DNA of 64,000 nt, taken from NCBI GenBank assembly GCA_009746045.1, contig RPFO01000022.1:5671004-5735003 (forward strand), read 5' to 3'. Below are positions 55,462 through 64,000 of this stretch, piece after piece. Position numbers and translations under genes: made by a program. Every line of letters starts with the position of its first letter. Within the stretch, counting starts at the first letter, position 1. The notes below the pieces were generated by a model. That model was given only the letters and a program-made list of their open reading frames with translations. It made no database searches and had not been told where the DNA came from. Origin of the DNA: Mesostigma viride. Its lineage: Eukaryota > Streptophyta > Mesostigmatophyceae > Mesostigmatales > Mesostigmataceae.

Positions 55462-56644
55462 ATGAGTGAGGGCGCTATTGACCAACGAGGGCGCGGTATG
55501 GGCTTTGAGCGGCGCGGCGCTGGGATGGATGGACGCGATGGACGCGATGGACGCGATGGACGCGGTGACGGCCAGGCGCTGGGAGACCAGGCTGCGCTGG
55601 CAGATGATCAGAGCCAAGGATCTCAGGGCGGTCAGAACGCGCCAGCTGCAGATCAAGCAGCACCTAGGCGGCCGACCGTGGCTGAGGGGTACGCGGTGCT
55701 AAGCCAGTTTCAGTCCATCAAGGACAATTGGCAGCCCCGGGACGCTGAGAGGATGTTAGAGGACATGAACTTGTACACGGACATCTACACCGGTGACAAG
55801 CTTCGCATCCTGGCGTCTAGTGCCTACATAAGACAGTCGGCGAGGCGGCTGTTCAAGTTTGTCCGGGAGCGACACACGGCAGGGGACACCTGGGCGGCGT
55901 TTATGACGCGGCTCAGGGTGTTCCTGAGTGACAAGAGGACCATAGATGATTCTCACCTGAAGCAAGAGTACCTGGACTACAAGCCCATCAAGGGGCAGCT
56001 AGTGGTCCACGCCTTTGAAGACTTTGTCAATTAAGCTGAGGGAGGACGCCATGGCCAAAGGATTCTTCGTTGCAGATCGGATGGCCATGGGCGACTTTCT
56101 CAAGTCGCTGCAGCTGGATCCTCAGGTCACGATGGACAATGTGACCATCCACATGCGCCAAGTCCATGGCTGGGCTGCGATGACAGACCAGCTGTATGAG
56201 TGTTTCAGCGGCAAGTATGTAGGTGGTAAGCGCCCACGTCAAGGGGACGAGGAGGCAGCTGAACCTGCGGTTAAGTCCATGAGGGGATCGGGCCACGGGG
56301 GCCCAGCGTCCTCGAGGGGGCCTGAGACCTCTTCTAGGGGTCGAGGAAGGTCCAGGAGGGGGCGTGGCAGAATGGCTGGACGGGGGACACCGCCGAAGTC
56401 GGGGCATCCACAGTCCCAGTTTGACTTCAAGAGGGTGGGTGGTCCTCCCAAGGCTGGGCCCAGCAGTGGGACCTCACGGGACATCAGTCAGGTGGAATGT
56501 TATTTCTGCCAAGGGAAGGGTCACTTCAGGAATGAGTGTCCCTCGTACCTGAGGCAGGAAGGTCAGAGCAAGCCAGCTCAGGGTGGCAGCAAGGAGAAGG
56601 CTGGTCCATCCCAGGATAAGGGCAAGGGCAAGGCTGCTGATCAT
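55462..56644 (+). pseudogene. gag: Element C2 gag (4-bp insertion), one CCHC knuckle
   Basis: MSEGAIDQRGRGMGFERRG ... VVHAFEDFVN then a stop caused by a 4-bp insertion near 56030 (C1 reads FEDFVKLRED here). It resumes as KLREDAMAKGFFVADRMAMG to the knuckle CYFCQGKGHFRNEC and GKGKAADH. The Gly/Arg-rich GRDGRDGRDGRGDG near the N-terminus is a small in-frame repeat that differs between copies. Only this one lesion is seen in gag. Confidence 0.8.
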
Positions 56645-56647
56645 TGA
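56645..56647 (+). promoter_or_regulatory. Candidate readthrough stop: gag CAU-UGA-CUU pol (element C2)
   Basis: The downstream frame is open from CUU GAG CCU... through the integrase zinc region, in phase with gag (36 bases from the UGA to the codon at 56681). Confidence 0.65.
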
Positions 56648-59600
56648 CTTGAGCCTGCACACATCCCTGAACCCTGGAGGGTGCCCCCAGGGGTGTGTAA
56701 TGTAGCTGCTAGTGACAGCAGTGAGGGGCAGCCCCATGCTCTAGTGACAGAGCCTATTGGACACGATGGGGCAAGCTTGGTTACCACAGAGAGTATGCCA
56801 GCTGTAGCTGCAGTGGTTACTCGCCAACGTGCCCGCCATGGCGGTGCTGAGCCTGAGGTAGGACCTGGTGCTGTGGACCCAGGTGGATCTCAGAAGCATT
56901 CTGACCGTGCAGGACTGGCACAGGATGGTCAGGATGAGGATAGGGCTGGAGACAGTCTGACAGGCACGACCCTGGTGCCTCCTGTACATAAGGGATCTGT
57001 ACATACCTTGAGTGCTAATAATGACAATAAAAGATTTTCTCTCTTGTATGACATTGCCTCAAGGTTGCATACCATGTTTGGCCATGCAGCTCAGTCTTTG
57101 CAAGTTGCTAGACGGCTGGGAGGAAGTGAGTTGTACTCCATCTGCCAACAGGTTGCTCAAGCTTGCAAGTGCAGGCTAGTTGCTAGAAAGCCCAAGCAGT
57201 CTCATGCCAGGTCTCCTATTTTGCAGCCAGGCCATGTGCAGGTAGATATTCAGAGAATCAGGGGGTTGAAGCTGCTGGTGGCAGTGGACAGATATACCAA
57301 GTACAAGACCCTAGAGATCCTGCCTGACATGGAGAAGCCTACATTAATTGCTGCTCTGAAGTTGACAAGGAGCAGGTACCCTGGGTTGGAGTTGTTGCAG
57401 TGTGACATTCAGTTTGAGTGCTGTGAGAATCTGCCAGAGTTTCCAGAGTTGCTGATTACACCCAGGGAGAGCCACGGCCAGCATGGTGGATGGGCAAGCA
57501 GGCGGACAGGCTGCACCTCCGGAACGGCCCGACACCAGGCCTAGGGGTGTGCGTCTATCAGATATTGTACAGGCTTTGCAAAGAGCCAAGAAGGAGCCTA
57601 AGGTGTCCAAGCTTGTCCAGTTGGATGAACCTGAGGTAGCTGCCATGGAGATAGATACCAATGCACAGGTTTCTGTCATGGGACCTCAGCATACAGGAGA
57701 ACTGCTGGTCGGTGAACCAAGTTGCCCCTGGGTGTCTGATTTCAGTGCATGGTAGGACGCATCTAAGGGTGTTGGGAGAGGTTACTGCCCCTGTCATGGG
57801 TGTGGATGTGACCTTCCTTGTCCTAGAGGACTATGATGGCCCTGTGATTTTGGGTCAGAATTTTCTGGGCAATCCTGGGATTTCTATCAGAGCTACAGCT
57901 CTGAGAAGAGATGGCTGGGGGATGATTCCCCTAGAAAATTTCAGGACAACATTTCCAGTCAGGTGCAGGGCCAAGCCGCTCAAGGGTGTAAAATGGGATG
58001 AAGGGGAGGTGCCCCCAGCAGCCAGTTTGGTGATTCCAGCTGTGTTGCACCCCAGCAGTATTGGCATAGCTCACAGGAGCCTTGCTGCACACTCTCCTTT
58101 GACATATGACCAGCTAGTCCAAGAGATGAGCTCGCCTACTTTGTTTGAGGCTTGGAAGCTCGCCTTCTCCAAGGCATTGGAGGAGTGGTTGCAGTTTGAG
58201 TGTGCTGCACCAACAGACAGACGTCCCCCAGCATCAAGGAAGCTTGCTTTGAGATTTGTGCTGAAGAGGAAGGTTGTGGATGAGGTATATCAGTGCCCCA
58301 TGTCAGGCCTGTCCTGAATGAGTATCACGGCACGGGGAGTCTGCCAGGAGAGGAGCTGTACACGCCAGGGATGTTACACGACACATGGAGAATTTTGCTA
58401 TGTCTCTACGTGGGGTTGCTGAACAGGGGAGCAGCTATGTCATCAGTGCTGCTGGACTTCAAGAGGGCATTTTTAAAATCTGATCCAGAAGTGGCCAGGA
58501 GGGTGTGGAAGCAGCCTATGCGCCTTACTGTGTTGAGGTGGCTGCTATCTGGAAGCTGGAGCTGCATCAACATTTCCTGGTTATTCTGAAGGGCCTGGAA
58601 GGACTCAGGTCGAGCCCAATCATCTGGAGACTCACGCTGCAGGAAGCTCTGATCAGTGAGTGTGGCTTGAGAGTGTCTTCAGTTGATCCCTGTTTGTTGC
58701 TGGCCCAATGGGAGGGTCTGCCAGTGTATGCTAGTTTGCATGGAGATGATCTGCATTTGCTAGCCCCCACGACCTGGCTGAAGAAGTTTATTCCTGTCAT
58801 CAGTGGCAAGTTTTCACTGGGCAAGGAGCTGTGGCAGGAGCCCAACAAGCCTGTAGTGTTCTGTGGAATGCAGGCTACCCTGTTCAGGAGGAATGGGGAG
58901 TGGAGTATCAGGCTTCAGGCTGGAGGAGATTATAAACAGACCATTGTGAAGGCCTTGCCAGAGAAGATCACCCAGGCTGCAGGACCTGAGTTGAAGCGCA
59001 TGTGGGCCTGGTTTGCCAGCATCTGTGGTCCGTCTTTGATGGTCCATAGCAGAATGCCTGATGAAGTGCTTGAGGATGAGAAGCCTCGAGTCATAGCCCG
59101 ATTGGTGGAGAGTACCCCTGATCTGATTTTGTCTGGGATTGACTTTGCCCAGCCTATCACCTTGGAGATCTTTGTTGACAGTTCCATGGATGCTCGCCAG
59201 GTTACCAAGGTCAGGGGGAGATCTGCTGCTCTGTTTGCTTTTTATCAGAGCAGGGCAAGTTTGTTCAGCTGGTACAGCAGACTGCAGAAGAGGGTCTGTA
59301 TCAGTTCAGATGTGGCAGAATGCAGGGCCATATGCGAGGGGATCCAGTCCAGCTTGTACATAAAGGAGTTAATGCTGGAGCTGGCTTCAGTTACACCTTG
59401 GACCTTGCAGATGGAGACGTTGTTGCTAACAGACAGCATGGGTATGGTCCAGTTTGTTCACAAGTAGCTGGCCAGAAGCCGGGACCTGGATTATTTGTTG
59501 CTGAAGGAGTTGGCCAGTTTGGTTGACTTGAAGCATATCCCTGGCGAGGAGAACCCTGCTGATGCATTGACCAAGCTGCCACACAAGGCCCCAGCCCAGT

Positions 59601-59656
59601 ACAATGTACTGAGGAAGCTCATGAATGCTGACTGTCAAGTCGGTCTATCTGTCTAA
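56648..59656 (+). pseudogene. pol: Element C2 pol, integrase-deleted and frameshifted
   Basis: In phase with gag after the UGA. The integrase zinc region and first two acidic residues are present, but at RESHGQ (about 57480) a deletion of about 600 bp relative to C1 removes the catalytic Glu and the C-terminal module. The protease (EIDTNAQVSVMG, VILGQNFL) survives apart from a 4-bp insertion near 57745. Further small insertions occur near 58285 and 58515. RT (LLDFKRAFLKSD, LHGDDLHL) and RNase H are otherwise as in C1. A premature stop (HK*) at 59465 truncates RNase H before NPADALTK. Not functional. Confidence 0.85.
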
Positions 59657-60109
59657 AAGCTGAGAGCTGGGTGCTTAAGTCTCTGGATATCAGGCTGGGA
59701 GCTTGATTGTACATAATCCTGAGCACACCTTGAGGGGTGAGACATGTCTCTGGTGTGGGAATGTCTGACATTGTCTCTGATGGAGAGATGTCTATCTGGG
59801 GTTTTCATCTCAGTCTGAGGTTTCCCCAGATCTGTGGTTTGTGGGCGGGGTTCGATTCCCTGGTGCCGTCTTAAGGCGGAGTTTCACGGACTGGCTGACC
59901 CATCCACCATGCTGGTGAGGTGCATGGCGACAGGTCCCCTGATTTTCCACGGTTGGAATGAGTATAGGAGCTTGTGTTTTGCATGTGCTTCGCGTAGATG
60001 TTGTGTCTGGTTCGATAAGGGGCAGCAGACCGGCGCCGACTCCCGTCTGGGGGTCAGCAATGTTTTCTGATGAGCTGTTGTGGGTGATCTGTGGGGTTTC
60101 GCCTAAGGT
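59657..60109 (+). other. Element C2 3' untranslated region
   Basis: Matches C1 23156 down to about 22706 with the T-arm motif at 59844-59863, then jumps to the LTR; the 295 bp with the polypurine tract are missing. Confidence 0.75.
59844..59863 (+). promoter_or_regulatory. tRNA T-arm / B-box-like motif (element C2)
   Basis: GGCGGGGTTCGATTCCCTGG, identical to the motifs in B and C1. Confidence 0.55.
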
Positions 60110-60802
60110 AGTTAACGCCAAGCGCATTGGCGTGATCCTGATTCGGCATATCTCTGCGATTCCAGCGGCACCGGAACGAGGTCATTCCGACAAGTATCAA
60201 GAAAGTTATGGCGTTCCGACTTCCCGGTCGCGTGCGAGCGCGAGCCGGCTGTTCTTCTAAGTCGGACGTGAATATTTGCCGACGACATATGGACAATGGG
60301 GTCGACAGTAATTCCTGGGCTGACAGGAATTAGGTGCTGAACCTACGACGGTATTGTATTAATACGTCGTACGCAGGAAATAGGAACCTTAACCTGTGGT
60401 CTGTTGGTACCGCAGGCTTAGTCCTAGGTGCAGATGCAATAGTCACTGTGGACTGTGCTCTGTGGTCACTGTACTGTATGGCAGGCCTACTGTATAGGAA
60501 CTGGGCGCTGTACAGGTAGTGAATACTGTACCGGGAGTGTTATTACTGAGCAGGCCTCCTAGGCTGCTCAGGACTAGCAAGCACAGTGCACAAGTATATA
60601 AAGAATAGGCCAGTGCCCATTGGGCATCTCTTGCGAGCCCGCCTCACGTGTGTTGCCTTGACTTGGCAAACTCGTGTACAAGCACTCACGTGCACGAGTG
60701 CTGTAAGCCTATAATTTTAACAAAGCTCCGTTTCCAACCATATTCACACATTGCTGCATTGCAACCATATCCTTATACATTGCGTTTATAAAAACGTTAA
60801 CT
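60110..60802 (+). repeat. Element C2 3' LTR
   Basis: 693 bp, partner of 53657-54342; it has 7 extra bases after ACATATGG. Confidence 0.95.
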
Positions 60803-60807
60803 TTATC

Positions 60808-61602
60808 GAGAAGCGAATTCCTTCTCCGATTCAGGCGGCAGCCTCCTGAGCCATCAGAGAAGGTGAAAGAACAGTTTATTTTGAACCTGCGCAAGTGTCA
60901 CAGTGATGTCCAAGACATGGTCGCCAAGCCTATCGAATTGCTGAGGCGCAATCGGCTGGCCACCGAGGGTTACAATTGGTCGTATCCAACCTGATCGAGA
61001 TAGCCTACAAGGAGGACCGGAGCTGGGAAGAATTCATGGCTAGTCTTGAGAAGAATCTCCTGAAGACGGGGCTCATGCGCCTCGTCGCAGATGCAATAAG
61101 TATCCTAAAGTTTGATCTGAATCGGAAGGCAGACATCAGCCAGGCAACGCTCGACTACGAGCAAAAACTGGCGTTGTCGTCATGCTCGCCAGGTGACGCC
61201 TTCTCGGTGGTAATGTTTCTAGCAAAGGGCATCATGTCTGGTAGCCTGTCTGAGTCCGCCCTTCAGGGCATGTCGGGAACACTGACTGTCGACAAGCTAG
61301 CAATTAGGGCAGAGGCTTTCCAGATTATTCGCAATTCTGTTGCTGTGCCGGCTGCCGCCAAGGCATTGGTGGCAGCGGGCATTTCTGACCCTCTTTCCTC
61401 TGCTGCAGCGCCCATTGCAAGAATTCATGGTGCAGGTGAAGAGAAGTGTGGCCGATGCCAGGGCACCGGGCATGTGTGGTCGGATTGCCCAGCCAACACG
61501 AAGGCTGGTCTGAATGTGCGGCTGTGCGGCGCCTGCCACCAGCCAGGGCACTTCGCCAAGGACTGTGCACAAGCACATACGCGGTCCGCAGGGCAAGCGG
61601 GG
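60808..61602 (+). pseudogene. gag: A' gag, third segment with zinc knuckles
   Basis: Continues A gag after the C2 insertion: EPSEKVKEQFILNLRK, then LIEIAYKEDRSWEEFMASLE, through CGRCQGTGHVWSDC and CGACHQPGHFAKDC to RGPQGK, where the match to A ends. Small indels break the frame near 60845 and 60975. The basic tail, pol and 3' LTR are absent. Confidence 0.85.
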
Positions 61603-61639
61603 ATCCACCAAGTTTTGCACAAATCCACGACCCTATAGA

Positions 61640-62044
61640 TATTTGTGCAAAAATGAGATGATGGTTTTCTTGCTACTTTTGATGGCATTGAGTAAAAGAG
61701 ACACCCAAGTAGTGCTCACAAAAGTGGGGAAAAAATCATCTTGACATACTTCTCAACCGTTTTTGTGCTAAAAATAGCGATAAAACGCTATCGATTTTGG
61801 TCGTATTCTCAACCGGGATGTTGGATTTCTTGCTACGTTTGATGGCAATGAGTGGGAACGACATCCAATTAGTTAGCACAAATAGGGGGGGGAAATCATG
61901 TTGACATAATTCTCAAGCTTTTTTGTGCTAAAAATAGCGATGACATGGCTTAAAGTGCGATTTGGTCGTATTCTCGACCTAGATGTCACGTTTCTTGCTG
62001 TTTTTCATGGCATTGAGTGGAAACGACATCCAAGTACATTAACC
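61640..62044. repeat. Tandem array, about 2.5 units of a roughly 165-bp repeat
   Basis: Markers TTTCTTGCTRC/GTTTGATGGCA, TTAGCACAAATAGGG, TTCTCAAC, GTGCTAAAAATAGCGAT and TTGGTCGTATTCTC recur. A further unit lies at 30912-31035 next to the other LINE piece. Confidence 0.8.
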
Positions 62045-62045
62045 A

Positions 62046-62298
62046 GGTAGACACCTCACGTGGCCCTCCCGCGGGACTGCAACAAGCTCAGCCTGGCCGG
62101 CACCTCCTGACGTGGGCCGGGCCCCGTGATGTTAGACGCCGCAAGGCCCGCACATTCAAAGAACAGCTAGTAGATGACATGGGGAGCCTAGGCCTCTCCA
62201 TGATTTGGAAGAAGTCAGAAGATGATGGACAAGGCCAAGTGGGCCCAGGTCATAGAGGACAAGGTGCTCGCGAGAGGCACGCCAGACAGCTCCCCTAG
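62046..62298 (+). pseudogene. LINE ORF2 C-terminal tail fragment
   Basis: DTSRGPPAGLQQAQPGRHLL then RRRKARTFKEQLVDDMGSLG in one frame, then in another frame MDKAKWAQVIEDKVLARG...DSSP. This is the usual tail of LINE ORF2 proteins that follows 'GHxxR'. It fits directly after the fragment at 30585-30911. A frameshift lies near 62210. Confidence 0.65.
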
Positions 62299-62617
62299 GG
62301 TAGCGTGATGTTGTTTAGATAGATGTTGTAGTAAGTGATGTTGTTTAGATAGATGTTGTAGCGGGTAGCTGATGTAGATAGATTAGACCGGTAGGACTGT
62401 TTGCACCCATCCATGCATCCATCCATCCATCCCGATAGGGGTTAATGCTCCGTGACTCCCCAACGGGAGCACGAGTCTAATTAATGATATTATAATTAAT
62501 CATGGAGCATTAATCAATTAGTTATTCTGATTTGGCATTGATTGGATTAGTTAATTGATTTGATTGAATTGATTGGATTAGTTAATTGATCTAACATAAC
62601 TCCGTTGGGAGTACATG
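62299..62617. other. LINE-tail downstream AT-rich sequence with short repeats
   Basis: GATGTTGTTTAGATAGATGT occurs twice (from about 62307 and 62338), CCATCCAT x5 near 62410, and GATTGGATTAGTTAATTGAT twice near 62560. It may be the 3' region of the LINE. No gene. Confidence 0.5.
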
Positions 62618-62625
62618 TAGCACAT
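62618..62625. repeat. 8-bp target site duplication of the hAT element
   Basis: TAGCACAT here and at 63967-63974. Confidence 0.88.
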
Positions 62626-63966
62626 CCGGGTTGGAAAATACGTGTGCGGGGTATAATACGTGGACTTAAAATACGCGTATTATACGTGGGGGGTATAAAA
62701 TACGCGGTGGTAAAATGCGCGACAGTTTTTGTGGTCCAATTGTCAGTCACCCAATTAGCACGCTCCTTGATGATGGTCATGCAGTTATTACAACTGAACT
62801 TTGGTGTATATGCTTATTTATTAACATCTTCCATTCATGCCCTGCAATCCTATCTGATTATGATTCGTTAAATGCAGGGGGGAGCATGCTGCAACGGGAA
62901 TTGTAAGGAATCAATTAATTAATTAATTGTAAGGAAAGCCATCCACTCTATAATGCATGAGAGGACATAAGACACAACTACGGACCATGCTCTCAAGGTC
63001 GCCACCCAACAACTGCCGAGAAGGAGGGGTGACGTGCCCTCCTCTGTACTGGATCATGCCGGCCACCATCTGCTTGAAAGAGGCGCTCTCAGCCGCATTG
63101 AAGGCAATGCCGTTCTCGATAAAAAATTCAGCAGCCAGCAGCTGGACACCTTTCGATCTCGTCGACGGGAACCAGCCATTTGGTGATGCTCAGCTGGCCT
63201 TTGCTGGGAACCGACGACAAGTCAGCCGGCGCAGCCCCTCCCATCTCCGCCATTGCCCTGTTCAAATTGTGCTGCTTCTTGGCGTCTGACTGCTGCGACT
63301 TGTTGTTATACATCCTGAGAAACCTGCTTCGGATATTCGGTGGAATTTTGTCGCAGGGTAACATCCCTTCCCCTGCGATTCCGGCTAAGTGTGCACGGAC
63401 TCGGAATACGCTGATTGCCCCCGCCCCGTATGAGAACTTCTTGTTGCAAAATGAGCAGAACTTATTCGACACAAACTGCGTTTTGTTACTAACAGCATCT
63501 GTGACTGCTTCTTTCTTCTCGAGAACGAAATCCCATTCAGGCCCTTTCTTCTTCATGGCTGCAAATCGAAAATGGCTGCACACTGTCGCACAGTCGCACT
63601 GGCCTCGTCGTCGCTATATTGCATTACACCGTCAGTAGCACAGCTGGCATTTGCTGGCACACTGTTATTATGCGTTATGTACCTAGTCCTAGCTGTCTCC
63701 TACCGGCCAAACATTTTGCAAGGCTTGCGCTTTATGAAAAGAACTGTACGCATCTACTTCTAGTAGTAAAAATCTCAAATGTGCAGTGAGCGCGCCGCGC
63801 CCAGAACCTGGGCACCGCGCCAGTGCCCGCTGCCCGCTGGTACCCCCGAAAAATTCTAAGTCCAAACCGCGTGGTCAGACGTAAAATACGCGTAAAATAC
63901 GTCGAGGCCCATAATATGCTTTATCCCGCATTTTATCGCAAAAGTGCGGCGTACAGACCAACCCGG
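62626..63966 (-). mobile_element. hAT-family DNA transposon, internally deleted
   Basis: 1341 bp. Inverted ends CCGGGTTGG, an exact 8-bp duplication (the hAT hallmark), subterminal TACGTATTTTACGCG-type repeats at both ends, and an N-terminal hAT transposase fragment on the minus strand. The catalytic core and dimerisation domain are missing, so it is non-autonomous. Confidence 0.88.
62933..63583 (-). pseudogene. hAT transposase N-terminus with BED zinc finger (frameshifted)
   Basis: BED-type DNA-binding finger: WDFVLEKKE ... CSFCNKKFSYGAGAISVFRV then RAHLAG...C. This is followed by KGQLSITKWL, and after a frameshift near 63150 by AAEFFIENGIAFNAAESASF, MVAGMIQY and VTPPSRQLLG, the conserved hAT segment before the catalytic domain. 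It ends at a stop at 62933-62935. It would recognise the element's ends if it were complete; here it can at most bind DNA. Confidence 0.8.
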
Positions 63967-64000
63967 TAGCACATATCCCTGAGAAGGGGCATATGGCTTA
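63584..64000. other. hAT 5' region and right flank
   Basis: No gene. The subterminal repeats AAAATACGCG/AAAATACGTC lie at about 63890-63902, the terminus ends at 63966, and about 26 bp of flank remain after the target duplication. Confidence 0.6.

Larger units (their letters stand above)
53657..60802 (+). mobile_element. LTR retrotransposon C, copy 2, nested in A'
   Basis: 7146 bp, LTRs 53657-54342 and 60110-60802, AGTTAACG...CGTTAACT ends, duplication TTATC (53652-53656, 60803-60807). Same order as C1: ORF0, gag, UGA, pol. It has lost about 600 bp of integrase and about 295 bp next to the 3' LTR, including the polypurine tract, and has several 2-4-bp insertions in gag and pol. The LTRs differ by about five substitutions and a 7-bp indel. 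Confidence 0.93.
39234..61602 (+). mobile_element. LTR retrotransposon A', second A copy, truncated and heavily nested
   Basis: Starts with an A-type LTR (AGTTGTACTGAGTAG..., 39234-40853), split by mini-elements P1 and P2, then leader and gag (40881 onward). Gag is split by element F (41032-53472) and C2 (53657-60802) and ends in the second zinc-knuckle region near 61602. Pol and the 3' LTR are missing, so there is no target duplication to check. Only about 1.5 kb of the span is A' itself. Confidence 0.8.

Overview
This is eukaryotic nuclear DNA, not bacterial. It has GT-AG-like splice signals, microsatellites and a deep nest of LTR retrotransposons, DNA transposons, a LINE remnant and a hAT remnant. 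The organism is most likely a green alga or another repeat-rich protist or plant-lineage genome. That rests on general character only; I recognise no housekeeping gene that would settle it. Almost every convincing coding sequence belongs to a mobile element.

Layout. 1-6866: microsatellites, a 297-bp-arm hairpin (1379-1993), a long unrecognised ORF with a Tudor-like segment (2952-4622), a four-copy tandem repeat (5.2-5.9 kb) and possible exon remnants. 6867-21384: element B (minus strand, 616-bp LTRs, target duplication CAAGC), whose pol is split by element A (10573-17243, minus strand, 276-bp LTRs, target duplication GAGTC). A itself carries a 770-bp inverted-repeat insertion. 21712-29740: element C1 (minus strand, target duplication CTTTC). 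29879-30400: a MITE. 30.6-31.0 kb: C-terminal piece of a LINE reverse transcriptase. 31.6-38.2 kb: a decayed gene split by a TTAA-flanked element G, which contains a second TTAA-flanked element G2. 39234-61602: a second, truncated A-type element (A', plus strand). Its LTR is split by two mini-elements with palindromic repeats (P1, P2). Its gag is split by a terminal-inverted-repeat element F, which contains LTR element D, which contains LTR element E. Its gag is split again by element C2 (53657-60802, target duplication TTATC). 61.6-62.3 kb: a tandem array and the tail of a LINE. 62626-63966: a hAT element with an 8-bp target duplication.

The main discovery candidate is the A/B/C/P group. Five distinguishable families share LTR ends 5'-AGTT...AACT-3' instead of TG...CA, and every insertion with both ends has an exact 5-bp target duplication. 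The autonomous members have copia-type reverse transcriptase and RNase H, but in the order integrase - protease - reverse transcriptase - RNase H. This differs from both copia (protease first) and gypsy (integrase last). B and C keep gag and pol in one frame separated by a single UGA followed by C, which suggests stop-codon readthrough. They carry an extra ORF upstream of gag and a tRNA T-arm-like motif near the 3' end. P1 and P2 are 0.55-0.78 kb non-autonomous elements whose terminal repeats are themselves near-perfect palindromes around a tRNA-like core.

D (TG...CA ends, tRNA-iMet-like primer site, gag only) and E (non-coding, same primer site) look like a separate, conventional autonomous/non-autonomous lineage. 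LTR pairs are identical or nearly so, so most insertions are recent.
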